Origin: Catenulispora acidiphila DSM 44928
GTDB taxonomy: Bacteria > Actinomycetota > Actinomycetes > Streptomycetales > Catenulisporaceae
Assembly (NCBI RefSeq): GCF_000024025.1
Contig: NC_013131.1
Span: 10,334,229 to 10,398,228 of the forward strand
Length of the DNA stretch: 64,000 bases
Direction: 5' to 3'
The position numbers were made by a program, and so were the translations under genes. The notes below the pieces were generated by a model that saw only the letters and a list, made by a program, of their open reading frames with translations, was not told the origin of the DNA and ran no database searches. This document shows positions 52,458 through 61,801 of this stretch, in pieces. Position 1 is the first letter of the stretch; the number at the start of each line of letters is the position of its first letter.

Positions 52458-55400
52458 TTACATCCCGATCTGTCGGCCCGGTTGCTGCACCTGCTGAGGC
52501 TGCTCAATCAGGCGCGGTGCCTCCTGTTGCTCAGTCAAGCGCTTGGTGACCGGCTGCCCCCGTCGCTGCTGGCGCGAGGATGTTCGATCCGGACCTTGAC
52601 CGCTGAGGACTCGTTCACGCCGAGCCGCCCGTTCGGCGTCGCGCGTTGCTCGGCGGCGGTCGGCGAGGCTCATCTCCACTGGCCGGGGCGACGGCGTTCC
52701 ATCGTCGGCCTGACTCTGCTCGCGCTGCCCCAAGTGCCCGTGTGCGAGTAGCGCGAGCCGCAGGTGCTCGACGTGCTCGGGGAGCAAGGCCGGCCGCTCT
52801 TGGGCGGACGCCCCGGCAACAAGGAACAGGGCCCCGAGTGAATCGGTGAGCGTGAGATCGACTCTCTGCCGTGCACCTTGCGGCAGGGTGCGGTAGATCT
52901 CACGAGGGTCAGAGTGGTCATCAAGGTGGTTGATGTCGCGTGCTGCAAGGACGGCTTGCAACGCGTGGCGGTATGGCGTTCCAGAAACGTCGTCGGCGTC
53001 CGAATGCGAGCCGAGAACCTGCCGCGGATCGTCGGACGTGATCTGGTGCTGGTCCCGGTACGCCGCGACGGCCGCGACATGCCGACGCCAGTCGGTCACG
53101 GCATGTTCGTCGTCGGGGACCGGTCCGAGCGCGGTGAGCCATGCGGGCCGCTCGGCAAGCGCGATGTCCGCGAGTTGGTCGACGCGGCTGGCGATCACGT
53201 CCTGGGCGTGACGCAGGTAGGGCGGGATGTCGGCGGCGGCGGAGACGTCCGCGGCAGTCGGAATCGAGTACCAGGCGGGAAGCCTGGCCGGCCGCCGGTC
53301 CTGCTCGGGAGCGGCGGTGTGGCGGAGATCGAGCAGCGTGTTGATCCGGCGCGCGAGGTCCGCGGCGGGCTGTTCGGACAGGCTGTCGGCGTCGGTGATC
53401 CCGATGTCGTTGGCGGCTCGGGCGAGCAACGCGGCGGGGCTGTGGCCGGCCTGGTCGCTGGCCAGGAGGGTGCGGCGCAGCTTGGCGTAGCCGGGGCCGG
53501 TGGCGATGGCGTCGGGGATCGAGGTGTCGCCGGTCTCGGTGCCGTCGTCGACAGTGAACGTCTTGTAGACGAGTTCCTTGTAGGCGGGCCGGACGGCGGT
53601 CTCAAGGGCGTGCTGGAAGCGCGGGGCGATGGTCGCCAAAGATCCGGCGGCCTGCTGGGATGCGGCGATGGCCTCGGTCGCAGAGATCTCGTTGCCCTCG
53701 CGGTTGAGGATGGCGGTGAGGACTTCGCGTGCGGCGAACTGGCGCGGGTCGTTCTTCACCCGGTCCAAGCGATCGTCTTCGTCGAACGGGAGCAGTTCGT
53801 GGGTCTCGACGTAGAGCGACGTCCGTTCTTGGGCGCGGGAGAGGATCACGTACAGGTTCTCGCGGCTCATCTCGGCGGTGATGAGCGGGTGGGCGGTGTC
53901 CACCGTGGAGCCCTGGGCGCGGTTGGTCGTGGTCGCATACAGCAGCTCAACGTGGGCCGAGACGTACTCTGCCGAGAGCCGGACGGTGCCCTGGTGCTCG
54001 ATGTTCTTGACGGTCAGTGATCCGTCGCGGTGGCGTTTAGTGACGGTCCAGGCGTCGCCGTTCTTCACCCAGTCCCGGCCGCGCGACACCTTGTTCTTGC
54101 GGTCGTTGTCGCGGGTGACGATCCAGTCTCCGCGGCCAGCGAGGTTCCCGTCTCGCAGCCGTGCGCCGTCGGCTTCGACGTGGCCGGCCTCGATACGGTC
54201 GAGTCGTGCCTGTGCGGACAGCGCGGTGACGTCGGCGGTGGTGGCCGCGGCCATGATGGTCTTCTTGCCGGCGAGCATGTCTGTCTTCCACCCGGCGTAG
54301 GCGGCTTCGATCATGCCTTGAGCGGAGCCGGAGCGGATGCGCCCGGCGTCGGCGTAGAAGTCGAGTGCGGAGCTGTCGCCGACGCGCACCTTGAGGGTGG
54401 CCTCGGCCTCGCGCGGGTTGTTGAAGCGGTGCAGCGTGCTCAACTCGACCGCTCCGGCCTGGTTGGCGATCAGCCGCAGCGCGCCTCCGGATTCGACCGC
54501 GCCGAGCTGCCGGTAGTCGCCCAGCAGCCGCACGACAGCTCCGCGGTGCGCGGCGATCTGGACGAGGCGGTCAAGGTTGAACGTGCCGGCCATGCCCGCT
54601 TCGTCGACCAGGACGACGTCGCCGGGACGCAGCGCGAACCCGCGGGCCCAAGCCGGAATGCCGGTCCCGTTCCACAGCGCCTTGGACGCGCCGGCGGTCG
54701 GCGCGTCGGAGTACTCGTGCAGGAACTTGTGCAGGTTCTCGGCCTTGGCGCCCAGGTCGCGGGCGAGGACATCGGCCGCTGCCGACGAGGTGGCCAGGGG
54801 TATAAGGCGCTGTCCGGAGGCGGCGACGGCCTCGGCGTAAGCGCGCATCGCGGTCGTCTTGCCCGAGCCCGCCGGACCGATTCCGGCGACCACAAGGCGG
54901 TCGTCGACGGCGAAGGCCGTGGCCATGTGGTGCTGGCCGGCGTCCAGCCGGACGCCGGATCGGGCCTCGAATCCGTCCAGCACCGCGCCGACCCGGGCGG
55001 CGGTAGCGCCGAAGGCGGTGCGCGTCGTGGCGGCTTCGACCAGCCGGGTTTCGGCGGCCAGGATCGCCGCGGAGGTGAACTTCGCGGCGCCGTGCTCGGT
55101 GAACACAGACTCCCTGTCGGCGCGGCGCAGCGAGGCCGGCTCGTCCAGCAGCGCCGGAGCATCGACTCGGATCGAGTGCGCCGGAGATACGGCAGCGGCG
55201 ACGATCGCGGAGACCAGCTCTTGGTGCTCGGCAGGGGTGGAGACGCCGTGCTCGATCCGAGCCGCGCGCTCGGCTTCGGCGCGAAGGTTCCACACCGTCC
55301 AGGTCGAGCGGTTCTGTCCGACACGGTCCACGACGGCCGCCGCGATCGCGTCGACGTCGACCGGATCGGCCTTCTTCGCGGCCTGCTCTGCGGCGGTTCC

Positions 55401-56618
55401 CGGGACCGCGGCCATCAGGTCGCGGACCGCTTTGCGCCCGAAGGTGTCGGTGAGCGAGACCCTCCAGTCCTCCCGCATCTCGGCCAGAGAACGCGGCGCC
55501 TTCTTACCCTCGCGGGTCTCCAGATTCGCTTGCCGGGCAAGGTCGTGGCAGACCGCACGGGACGGGTCGTATCCGTGCTCGCGGCGGAAGCCGCGCAGCA
55601 GCTGCTCGTATCGCGCCTCGATCTCAGTCCGACGGGAGGAGAAGTGCGCGACCATCTTCGGGTCGATCCCGGCGATCTCGCGCACCGGTTCCCGCTTGCC
55701 GGTGGTGTCCGGACGCTCAGTCCAGGACACTCCGGTCCGCGTCGTCAGCTCGGTCTCGAAGCGGGTGTTGTAGAACTCGCTGACCGCTACCGTCATCTTG
55801 TAGAGCGCGCGAGCATCGAGCGAGCGCCAGATGCCGTCGACACCCTGCACCTTGGAGGAGATCGCGACGTGGGTGTGCAGGTTCGGGTCGCCGGCGCGGG
55901 AGTCGAAGTGGTCGAACCGGGCGGCGACCAAGCCCCGGGTCTCGATCTGCGCGATGCCGCCGCGGCCGGTGCGGGTGTAGGCGGCATGGGTCTCCAGGAT
56001 CTCCAACGCGGCGTCCCGGGCAGCCTCGTGCGCCTCGCGCACCGCGGCTCGGACCTCGGGCCGCTCGTCTAATGCCCACACCAGCGCGGCGCTTTTGACC
56101 GGCGCGAACACGAGGTCGAAACCCGCAACGGCGGCGCGAGCTCGCCGTGACTCCTCGGTGTGGATCTTCTTGATCTCGGCCTCGGTAGGGGCCCGGCCGG
56201 TGGTCTCGCGGATCTGCTCCAGCCGTTCGGTGACGCGGGAGTCGAACCGGGCCAGCGGCTCATAGGCCGGGAACGCTGTCCCGAGCGTCGCGGCCTTGAT
56301 GGCGTCGGCGCGGACCTTTGCGAGCTGCCGATCGGTCATGTCGGCGCGCAGATGCTCATCGAGGTAATCGGCGATGATCCGGTCGGCGTCGGGGTGCATC
56401 CCGGAACCGAAGACGTGCCGCATTTGGTCCTCGGTGACCTGCTGGCCGGCGACGTTCAGGAGCGGTGCTCCGCGGCCGACCCACATCCCCGGAGGGTTGC
56501 CCTTGGCGGTGTAGTAGTCCGCCGCGTCCTGCCCTCGAACGCGGTCGACGTCGCCCCCGGCGATGTGCCGAGTGAGGTAGGTGTAGCCGTCTCCGGCGGT
56601 GAGCTTGTGCATGGTCAT
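52458..56618 (-). CDS. MobF-family relaxase-helicase (TraA/TrwC-like)
   Basis: 1386 residues, start ATG 56618 ([17 protein letters not shown]), which fits the normal N-terminus; GTG 56630 also in frame. Residues 1-330: TrwC relaxase, with Tyr residues near 12-14 and [18 protein letters not shown], and the metal triad in [17 protein letters not shown]. Residues about 560-980: RecD-like helicase with [20 protein letters not shown] (Walker A), [10 protein letters not shown] (Walker B) and [17 protein letters not shown] then [17 protein letters not shown] near the end. The C-terminus is Arg-rich and disordered. Nicks oriT and unwinds the transferred strand. Confidence 0.9.
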   Translation of the reverse strand: MTMHKLTAGDGYTYLTRHIAGGDVDRVRGQDAADYYTAKGNPPGMWVGRGAPLLNVAGQQVTEDQMRHVFGSGMHPDADRIIADYLDEHLRADMTDRQLAKVRADAIKAATLGTAFPAYEPLARFDSRVTERLEQIRETTGRAPTEAEIKKIHTEESRRARAAVAGFDLVFAPVKSAALVWALDERPEVRAAVREAHEAARDAALEILETHAAYTRTGRGGIAQIETRGLVAARFDHFDSRAGDPNLHTHVAISSKVQGVDGIWRSLDARALYKMTVAVSEFYNTRFETELTTRTGVSWTERPDTTGKREPVREIAGIDPKMVAHFSSRRTEIEARYEQLLRGFRREHGYDPSRAVCHDLARQANLETREGKKAPRSLAEMREDWRVSLTDTFGRKAVRDLMAAVPGTAAEQAAKKADPVDVDAIAAAVVDRVGQNRSTWTVWNLRAEAERAARIEHGVSTPAEHQELVSAIVAAAVSPAHSIRVDAPALLDEPASLRRADRESVFTEHGAAKFTSAAILAAETRLVEAATTRTAFGATAARVGAVLDGFEARSGVRLDAGQHHMATAFAVDDRLVVAGIGPAGSGKTTAMRAYAEAVAASGQRLIPLATSSAAADVLARDLGAKAENLHKFLHEYSDAPTAGASKALWNGTGIPAWARGFALRPGDVVLVDEAGMAGTFNLDRLVQIAAHRGAVVRLLGDYRQLGAVESGGALRLIANQAGAVELSTLHRFNNPREAEATLKVRVGDSSALDFYADAGRIRSGSAQGMIEAAYAGWKTDMLAGKKTIMAAATTADVTALSAQARLDRIEAGHVEADGARLRDGNLAGRGDWIVTRDNDRKNKVSRGRDWVKNGDAWTVTKRHRDGSLTVKNIEHQGTVRLSAEYVSAHVELLYATTTNRAQGSTVDTAHPLITAEMSRENLYVILSRAQERTSLYVETHELLPFDEDDRLDRVKNDPRQFAAREVLTAILNREGNEISATEAIAASQQAAGSLATIAPRFQHALETAVRPAYKELVYKTFTVDDGTETGDTSIPDAIATGPGYAKLRRTLLASDQAGHSPAALLARAANDIGITDADSLSEQPAADLARRINTLLDLRHTAAPEQDRRPARLPAWYSIPTAADVSAAADIPPYLRHAQDVIASRVDQLADIALAERPAWLTALGPVPDDEHAVTDWRRHVAAVAAYRDQHQITSDDPRQVLGSHSDADDVSGTPYRHALQAVLAARDINHLDDHSDPREIYRTLPQGARQRVDLTLTDSLGALFLVAGASAQERPALLPEHVEHLRLALLAHGHLGQREQSQADDGTPSPRPVEMSLADRRRATRDAERAARRERVLSGQGPDRTSSRQQRRGQPVTKRLTEQQEAPRLIEQPQQVQQPGRQIGM

Positions 56619-56639
56619 CAACGCGACCACCGCCGTGAA

Positions 56640-56932
56640 GCTGAAACGGTGAATCGGTCAATTCGGACAGCGCTGAAGTGATCTTGAAGCTGGTGCAAGA
56701 GGTGTCTTGTCGGCTTCTCGGTGGTCTGCTGCTGGCCGGTAATGACGGCGGCCTGCTGGTGGATGGCCGTGGTGATGGCCGGGCGAGGGAATGCGTCGCT
56801 GCGCGATCGCCGTGCGGCGTCGCGCTGTGCGTGGCGGTCCGCGCGAGCGGACTGCGTCTTGACACTTCCCATGCGATCTAGTCTATAGTCTCGACTCCGA
56901 ATTGGACTATGGTCTATCTAGGGAAGTCGGTG
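56640..56932. promoter_or_regulatory. Probable oriT and divergent promoter region
   Basis: Divergent gap of about 300 bases between the relaxase gene and a small DNA-binding protein gene, the usual site of oriT in MobF plasmids. It contains TTGACA (56859-56864) with AT-rich TCTATAGT after it, and an inverted repeat AGTCTATAGTC / GACTATGGTCT (56880-56890 and 56905-56915, 9 of 11 pairs). The repeat could be an accessory-protein site or autoregulatory operator. The nick site itself cannot be assigned. Confidence 0.45.
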
Positions 56933-57316
56933 ATGTTCATGGCTCGTCGGGCGACGGGTTCGCGGGCGGAGGCTGTACGCAGGGCGAAGATGCTGCGTGC
57001 GGAACGGGAAGCGGCGCGGGCGCGGCAGGACGATCTGATCGAGGCGGGGACTGCGGCGCTGCTGGATGCGCTGCTGGAGGCGCAGAGGGTTCGGGAGCGG
57101 GCCAAGGCGGTTGCCGAGAAGGCGATCGCCGATGGCGAGGCGTCGGCGGCGGAGTTCGAGCGGAAGGCTGCGGAGTCGGTGCGGGCTCTGCGCGGGCTGA
57201 ACCTGACGAACGCGGAGATCGCCGAGCTGTGCGGGCTCAGCGTGGGCGCTGTGCGAGGGATGATGGCGCAGGCCGGTCCGGCGGTCACGGCATCCGTCGA
57301 AGGGGAGGCGGCGTGA
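56933..57316 (+). CDS. Small HTH protein next to oriT (transfer accessory factor candidate)
   Basis: 127 residues from ATG 56933 (AGGGAAG 6 bases upstream; ATG 56939 also possible). Basic N-terminus (MARRATGSRAEAVRRAKMLR), a long coiled-coil helix, and a C-terminal helix-turn-helix LTNAEIAELCGLSVGAVRGM. Probably binds the region upstream of its own start and assists the relaxase, or represses both divergent genes. Confidence 0.65.
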   Translation: MFMARRATGSRAEAVRRAKMLRAEREAARARQDDLIEAGTAALLDALLEAQRVRERAKAVAEKAIADGEASAAEFERKAAESVRALRGLNLTNAEIAELCGLSVGAVRGMMAQAGPAVTASVEGEAA

Positions 57317-57326
57317 GCATGCGAAA

Positions 57327-57352
57327 GGCCCGCCCGCTCCTGCGGGTGGGCC
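57327..57352 (+). terminator. Intrinsic-type hairpin after the small HTH gene
   Basis: GGCCCGCCCGC-TCCT-GCGGGTGGGCC: an 11-bp stem (one G-T pair) starting 10 bases after the stop. No T run, as is common in high-GC actinomycetes. From here to 57606 I see no gene. Confidence 0.55.
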
Positions 57353-57606
57353 GGCGGGGTTCGGCTTCGGGCGACGCGTATTCCGGGGGGCGCGATAGGG
57401 ACGTAGACGGCTCGGGCGAACAGCTCGCCGGAGCGCGCGGACCCGGCTTCCGGCTCCAGGCGCCGGTACGGCAGCACCACCGCCTCGGCGCTAGCCTCGT
57501 CGGAGGCGTCGGCGAACTGCCGCCGCATATCGGCGGACGCGGCAGGGGCCACGCCTCGCACTGCGATGGACGTTCGGCTCGTGGGCCAGAACGTCCATCG
57601 CGGCCG

Positions 57607-58080
57607 TCAGATCGGCTTGCGGCCGGTAAGGCGATAGACAGTGCAGTACCACCAGGTTGCGACGGCACTTGCGGCTCGCTCCCACCACGCGCGGCGGTTC
57701 AGCGCAGTGAGGGAAAGAGCCTGCTGGTCGTGCGGCGCACGATCAGCAACAGTCAGCTCGTGTCCCGGCGGATACGCGATGCCGTCGACCAAGACCATCG
57801 GCGGGGTTCCGGCTTCAAGTTGGACGGCGGCCTCGTCGGCTTCCTCGGCCACCTCGTACTCGAAATGGCCGATGGCGTTGTACGTGACTGTGACCGGGTC
57901 GCCGCCAGCGGCGTTCACGAAGTGGAGCAGATCGCAGATCAGGTCGCCTGCGATCTCGGCGATGGCTTCCGGGTCGACCAGATACGACGGGTCGTTTTGG
58001 CCGGTGAGACGGCCGAAGGTTGCGGTGGCAGCTGCTGCCCAAGCGGCACGGTCGGTGTTGGTGGGGTGGTCGTCGAACAC
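57607..58080 (-). CDS. Hypothetical protein (157 aa)
   Basis: GTG 58080 with GAGAGGAG 7 bases upstream, directly after a strong hairpin. Acidic helical N-terminus (WAAAATATFGRLTGQNDPSY), a VLVDGIAYPPGHELTVAD segment, and a basic Trp-rich end (WWERAASAVATWWYCTVYRL). No family recognised. Confidence 0.6.
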   Translation of the reverse strand: MFDDHPTNTDRAAWAAAATATFGRLTGQNDPSYLVDPEAIAEIAGDLICDLLHFVNAAGGDPVTVTYNAIGHFEYEVAEEADEAAVQLEAGTPPMVLVDGIAYPPGHELTVADRAPHDQQALSLTALNRRAWWERAASAVATWWYCTVYRLTGRKPI

Positions 58081-58096
58081 GCGATTCTCCTCTCGT

Positions 58097-58141
58097 GCTT
58101 CGGCTGGAGCGGAGCGGGATCCGCTCCTCTCCAGCCGAAGC
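58097..58141 (-). promoter_or_regulatory. Perfect 13-bp hairpin between two minus-strand genes
   Basis: GCTTCGGCTGGAG (58097-58109) pairs perfectly with CTCCAGCCGAAGC (58129-58141); the loop contains GGAGCGG/CCGCTCC. It begins 2 bases after the upstream stop and ends 8 bases before the SD of the downstream gene. Either a terminator for the first gene or a structure controlling the second. Confidence 0.6.
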
Positions 58142-58143
58142 GG

Positions 58144-58608
58144 TCAGACCTCCGCGGTGCCTGCGCCAAGTGCGGCGGCGGCGGCGGTGCGGAACGACTG
58201 GGCGTCGGCGTTGCGGTCCCACTCGGTGAGGATCAGCTCCACGAAGGGGTGCTGAGCGTCGATGTCCTGGACCTGTCCCAGGTGAGCGGCACCGTGCTCG
58301 CGCATGTTCAGCGCGCACGCGGCCAGCGCGAGGACCGCGGCCACTGCGGCAGCCTGGCTGGGCGTCGCCGTGCTGCGGTCCAGCGGGCTCAGAAGGTCGA
58401 AGACTCGCCAGGCACCGTCAACCGTTGCGCATCCGGAGGCGAGGTAGTCACGGGCTGCGTCACTATCCAGCGCGGCGAGCAGTGCCGTTTCCTCGTCGTC
58501 AGCGATCGCGAACCAGGCCGGGGCTGCGGTGTTCATCAGTTGATCGATCAGCTCACGGTGGACCGCATCAAGGACTGTCGCGGGCATGAGGGTTGCGGTG
58601 ACGGGCAT
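58144..58608 (-). CDS. Hypothetical protein downstream of structured repeat A
   Basis: 154 residues, ATG 58608 with GGGAG 6 bases upstream. Ala-rich, helical: AIADDEETALLAALDSDAAR, then AAVAAVLALAACALNMREHG. Similar size, composition and placement to the gene at 59831-60286, and both follow a copy of the repeat; distant paralogy is possible. No family recognised. Confidence 0.6.
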   Translation of the reverse strand: MPVTATLMPATVLDAVHRELIDQLMNTAAPAWFAIADDEETALLAALDSDAARDYLASGCATVDGAWRVFDLLSPLDRSTATPSQAAAVAAVLALAACALNMREHGAAHLGQVQDIDAQHPFVELILTEWDRNADAQSFRTAAAAALGAGTAEV

Positions 58609-58620
58609 GACGGCTCCCAA

Positions 58621-58809
58621 GCGGTGGGTGGGGGTCGGGGTGTTCGCCCCGAGCTGGCGGGCCGCAGGCCAAGCGGGGTCGAGCGGTGTGGGGCAAGGGC
58701 TCGCGCGCAGCGCGACCGCGGAGCGGCCTGGCCCTTGCGGCGCACCGCTCGACTCTGCTTCCCTCTGGCGACAGAACGAGGGGTGGGCACCCCGACCCCC
58801 ACCCACCGC
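58621..58809 (-). repeat. Structured repeat, copy A
   Basis: Conserved block GAGCTGGCGGGCCGCAGGCC (58651-58670), then a long hairpin: 58678-58700 pairs with 58731-58753 around a conserved tip containing GCGCGCAGCGCGACCGCG. After it comes CTTCCCTCTGGCGACA. Copy A alone has an outer perfect 22-bp pair (58621-58642 with 58788-58809). It sits just upstream of the 58144-58608 start. Confidence 0.75.
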
Positions 58810-58892
58810 GACCACGGGCCATGGTCGTTACCGAACGGGACCAGCGTGTCGGCGATGCGGTCGCTTCAGCCAGCCCGTGGGAGGCGGTGGGC

Positions 58893-59741
58893 ATGATGGA
58901 CGCCGTGGGTTCGGAGTTTGTGCAGATCGGCGAGGTGACAGCACCGTCCGGCGTGTTGGTGTTGGGCATGGCCGGCTGGATCGACTACTGGTCGGTGATC
59001 GGCGAGCCGCTGTCCCGGCGGGCTGCCGCCGCCATCGACTCCGGCGGCGGATACCTCCGACAGTTCGAGTGCGAGGCGGTCGCGGTCGCGACATCTTCGG
59101 ACCGCCCGCTGCCGGTCTCGGCCACGGTGGCGACGTCCCTGTTCGACGGAGCGCCAACGATCGCGACGCTTCAGATGGACCTCGGGCGACCGTGGACCAC
59201 AGCAGACCAGACCACGGTCTTGCTCGGTGATCTGCCGGTGGACCACTGCGGCATGCTGCTCGGTGATGGGGCCGGTCTCGACTCTTGGAGCGGAATCGGC
59301 AGCGCGTCGATCGACGCCCTTGCCGACGTCACGTTCTGGGGAGCGCTCGCACAGGAGGCACACGGCGAGTTCGGCGGCCGGGACCTGGCGGCGCTAGGCC
59401 GGCCTGGCGTCTTCGGCCTGCTCGACCTCCCAGTGCCGGAGGCGAGGCAGCTCGCCGACCGGCTCGCGGCGTGGGAAGCCGACAGCCGGGGCCGCGGCGT
59501 GAAGGTGTCGATCGACGAGCACACCCATCACCATCTCGTCCGCCGCGCCGGTTGGGCGCACCCGCTTCAGGCCGCGACGATCGAGACGGCGGGCTGCCAG
59601 GTGATGGGGATCGGCTGGAGCCCGGGAGACCACGCGATGCGCCACGGCGGAGAGCGGGCCTTCGGCCAGGTGTACCCGGTGACGCTGGTTCCGGCAGAGG
59701 ATGGCGGAACGCTGCTCCGTTGGACGATCCCGCAGCAGTAG
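58893..59741 (+). CDS. Hypothetical protein (282 aa)
   Basis: ATG 58893 with GGGAGG 8 bases upstream; ATG 58821 is the alternative but has no SD. Beta-rich N-terminal half (VQIGEVTAPSGVLVLGMAGW) and the C-terminal region HHHLVRRAGWAHPLQAATIE, GGERAFGQVYPVTLV. Divergent from the 58144-58608 gene across repeat A. Some resemblance to DUF4241-type proteins in the opening, too weak for a call. Confidence 0.55.
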   Translation: MMDAVGSEFVQIGEVTAPSGVLVLGMAGWIDYWSVIGEPLSRRAAAAIDSGGGYLRQFECEAVAVATSSDRPLPVSATVATSLFDGAPTIATLQMDLGRPWTTADQTTVLLGDLPVDHCGMLLGDGAGLDSWSGIGSASIDALADVTFWGALAQEAHGEFGGRDLAALGRPGVFGLLDLPVPEARQLADRLAAWEADSRGRGVKVSIDEHTHHHLVRRAGWAHPLQAATIETAGCQVMGIGWSPGDHAMRHGGERAFGQVYPVTLVPAEDGGTLLRWTIPQQ

Positions 59742-59830
59742 CTGTGACTCGGGCGAGCGGCGACGCACGCCGGGCAGCGGCAGCCGAGCGCACCGGATCG
59801 AGTGTCCGGCGCGCTCGCGCCGTTGGTGGC

Positions 59831-60286
59831 TCAGCGATCGCCGCCAGCCAGAGCCTCGAACATGGTCAACGCCAGCTTCTGAACGACTTCATCCGGCATC
59901 CCGGTGTTCAGCGCCACCATCAGCCACCGCGACGCGATGTGGCCCGGGTCGAATCCCAGAGCGGCGGTCAACAGGCAGAACGCATCGACCTGTTCGTCGA
60001 GCGCGAGGCTGGCGAACGCCTTGACGAAGCATGCGGCGGCAGCGGTGCTCGGCAGCGCGTCGTGCAGGGGCAGCGCGTCGATGATCTGGATGATCCGGGT
60101 TGCCGCGTTCGCAACGCCGCAGCAGCCGAGCAGGTAGGCCGTGGCGTACGGATCGCTCAGCGTGCGCATCATCGTTCCCGCCTGGGCGCCGATCGCCTCG
60201 GCGGCCGGCTGCGGACTGGCCAGCAGGCCGTTGACGAAGACGCGGTATGTGTCGTGGTCGGTGAGACGGGTCGCGGTGTCGTGCAT
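59831..60286 (-). CDS. Hypothetical protein downstream of structured repeat B
   Basis: 151 residues, ATG 60286 with AAGGAG 9 bases upstream. Helical; SDPYATAYLLGCCGVANAAT and ASRWLMVALNTGMPDEVVQK. No family recognised. Placed after the repeat in the same way as the genes ending at 58608 and 62677. Confidence 0.6.
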   Translation of the reverse strand: MHDTATRLTDHDTYRVFVNGLLASPQPAAEAIGAQAGTMMRTLSDPYATAYLLGCCGVANAATRIIQIIDALPLHDALPSTAAAACFVKAFASLALDEQVDAFCLLTAALGFDPGHIASRWLMVALNTGMPDEVVQKLALTMFEALAGGDR

Positions 60287-60314
60287 GGCGGCGGCTCCTT
60301 GCCGGTCGATGTGG

Positions 60315-60455
60315 CCGGGGCGTTCGCCCCGAGCTGGCGGGCCGCAGGCCAAGCAGGCGACCGGGGACGGGGCAAGGGTTCGCGCGTAGCGCGACCGCGA
60401 AGCGGCCCCGGCCCTTGCGGCGCCCCCGGTCACCTGCTTCCCTCTGGCGACGGAT
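60315..60455 (-). repeat. Structured repeat, copy B
   Basis: Conserved block CGAGCTGGCGGGCCGCAGGC at 60330-60349, then a hairpin whose arms 60353-60378 and 60412-60437 are complementary but differ in sequence from those of copy A. The tip GCGCGTAGCGCGACCGCG and the tail CTTCCCTCTGGCGACG are shared. Starts about 35 bases upstream of the 59831-60286 gene. Confidence 0.75.
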
Positions 60456-60587
60456 CGGGTCGGACCCCGCCTGTCGACGCGTTTACTGCCGACGGTCCTC
60501 ACCACTCGTAGTTGCCGCAGCATTCGCCTCTCGCAGTCAACAAGCAGTGCCCCAAAGGGTTGCGATTCCTCATGCGGTAGAGCCTCG

Positions 60588-60698
60588 CTACCTGGGGATC
60601 TCTCCCACCCCCTGGCACATCTCGCACGTCTCACCATCGCGCGGGGAAGTGCCAGAGCCACCGCAGTCCGGACAGGTCATCGTGTCGTCATTCGCCAT
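60588..60698 (-). CDS. 36-residue DnaJ-type zinc-finger microprotein
   Basis: MANDDTMTCPDCGGSGTSPR followed by DGETCEMCQGVGEIPR: two CxxCxGxG motifs, the zinc-binding repeats of DnaJ, making one compact zinc site. No clear SD upstream of ATG 60698. Micro-proteins of this kind are frequent on actinomycete plasmids; role unknown. The rest of 60456-60803 shows no other gene. Confidence 0.6.
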   Translation of the reverse strand: MANDDTMTCPDCGGSGTSPRDGETCEMCQGVGEIPR

Positions 60699-60803
60699 GT
60701 CCGAAGCGTCGGGCTGAGAGCGGTTCCCGGACTGTCCCCCAACAAGCGGGTGGTTTCGAGGTCAGTCCGCCGGAGGCGCAATCGGAGTGGAAGACTCAAT
60801 GCC

Positions 60804-61670
60804 GTGGTCGAGATTCGGTGGAGCCTGACCGGTGTGGTCTTCCACGACTATGCCGGGTGGTCCGGGTGGGTCTTCGAGGTTGACTTGTCGTATGTACCCG
60901 ATGGGGGCCGCCTCGTCCCCAAGGCCAGGGGTTACCGGGCGATTCCTCCGGTAGAGGCTCACAAGAACGTCCGCAAGCCACCGCCGAAGGTCGTCGAAGA
61001 GATCAAGACCGCTGCCGAAGCCCAGTGGGGCGGCGGCTCCGGCCTGCTACTGCTCGACATGCTCAAGGTCGACTTCCCCGGATTCGGCTCCCGCGACAAG
61101 GCTCGACGAGCACGGACGGTCTCGCGCATCTACAGCGCGGCGCAGAGCTCCGGCTTCTGCCCGCGGAAGACACTCGTGGAACTCCTCGACATTCCCACCA
61201 AGCCCACGGCAGCCGCAGGCCGCGTCGAGTCAAAGACCCTCGACAACTGGCTTCGAGAGGCGCGATCCGAGGGATACCTCCCACCCTTCGACCCTGACCG
61301 TGACCTGCCAGCCAAGTGGCCATGGAAGCGGTGGGAGCATCCGCATCACTTGGAACCTCGCCACACCAGACGAGTGCTGACGCTGGATGGATCGGTGGTC
61401 GAACAGCCGACCCCCGCAGGAGAGACCCTGACGGTCTGGTTGTCGCCGATTGAATTGCTCGGCGTCAACGACGAGGGCCAACAGATCGCAACCCTCAGCG
61501 TGACAGCAAAGTGGCCAGACGGAACGCCGCTCAGCGGCTTGGATCCCGTCGTCGGCGTCACGGTTGCCCAAGCCATCACGGAAGTCGCTCCGCGGATCAT
61601 CGCCGACCTGGAGCAGCGCTTCCCGGGCACCGAGGTCACCGTCAAGTATCGGCCCCCAGAAAGTGAATGA
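60804..61670 (+). CDS. Hypothetical protein (288 aa)
   Basis: GTG 60804 (MVEIRWSLTGVVFHDY) is the likeliest start; the frame opens at 60750. The middle part has an HTH-like stretch with SKTLDNWLREARSEGYLPPF and SRIYSAAQSSGFCPRKTLVE, as in plasmid-borne DNA-binding proteins ('replication/partition-type' helices). C-terminal beta region ends GTEVTVKYRPPESE. No family assigned. Confidence 0.6.
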   Translation: MVEIRWSLTGVVFHDYAGWSGWVFEVDLSYVPDGGRLVPKARGYRAIPPVEAHKNVRKPPPKVVEEIKTAAEAQWGGGSGLLLLDMLKVDFPGFGSRDKARRARTVSRIYSAAQSSGFCPRKTLVELLDIPTKPTAAAGRVESKTLDNWLREARSEGYLPPFDPDRDLPAKWPWKRWEHPHHLEPRHTRRVLTLDGSVVEQPTPAGETLTVWLSPIELLGVNDEGQQIATLSVTAKWPDGTPLSGLDPVVGVTVAQAITEVAPRIIADLEQRFPGTEVTVKYRPPESE

Positions 61671-61760
61671 CAGCTACTCTGCGGCTTCGATCTGCGAACG
61701 GAAGCAGTGCCATGCCTTCAGCCGCCAGCGTCGATGTCGATCGATGGAACTCGCCAGCTC

Positions 61761-61790
61761 GCGGGCGGCCTGCAGATGCAGGCCGCCCGC
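61761..61790. terminator. Bidirectional hairpin terminator between convergent genes
   Basis: GCGGGCGGCCTGCA-GA-TGCAGGCCGCCCGC: a perfect 14-bp stem with a 2-base loop, placed between the stops of the plus-strand gene (61670) and the minus-strand gene (61802). No T run. Confidence 0.65.
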
Positions 61791-61801
61791 AGGCGATTCG
61801 G

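Noticed and set aside
54030-56072. 680-codon plus-strand open frame
   Set aside because: Antisense to the MobF relaxase, whose motifs are unambiguous; Gly/Val/Arg-rich shadow composition.
56902-58896. 664-codon plus-strand open frame
   Set aside because: Low-complexity Gly/Arg composition covering several better supported genes on both strands; a shadow of high-GC codon bias.
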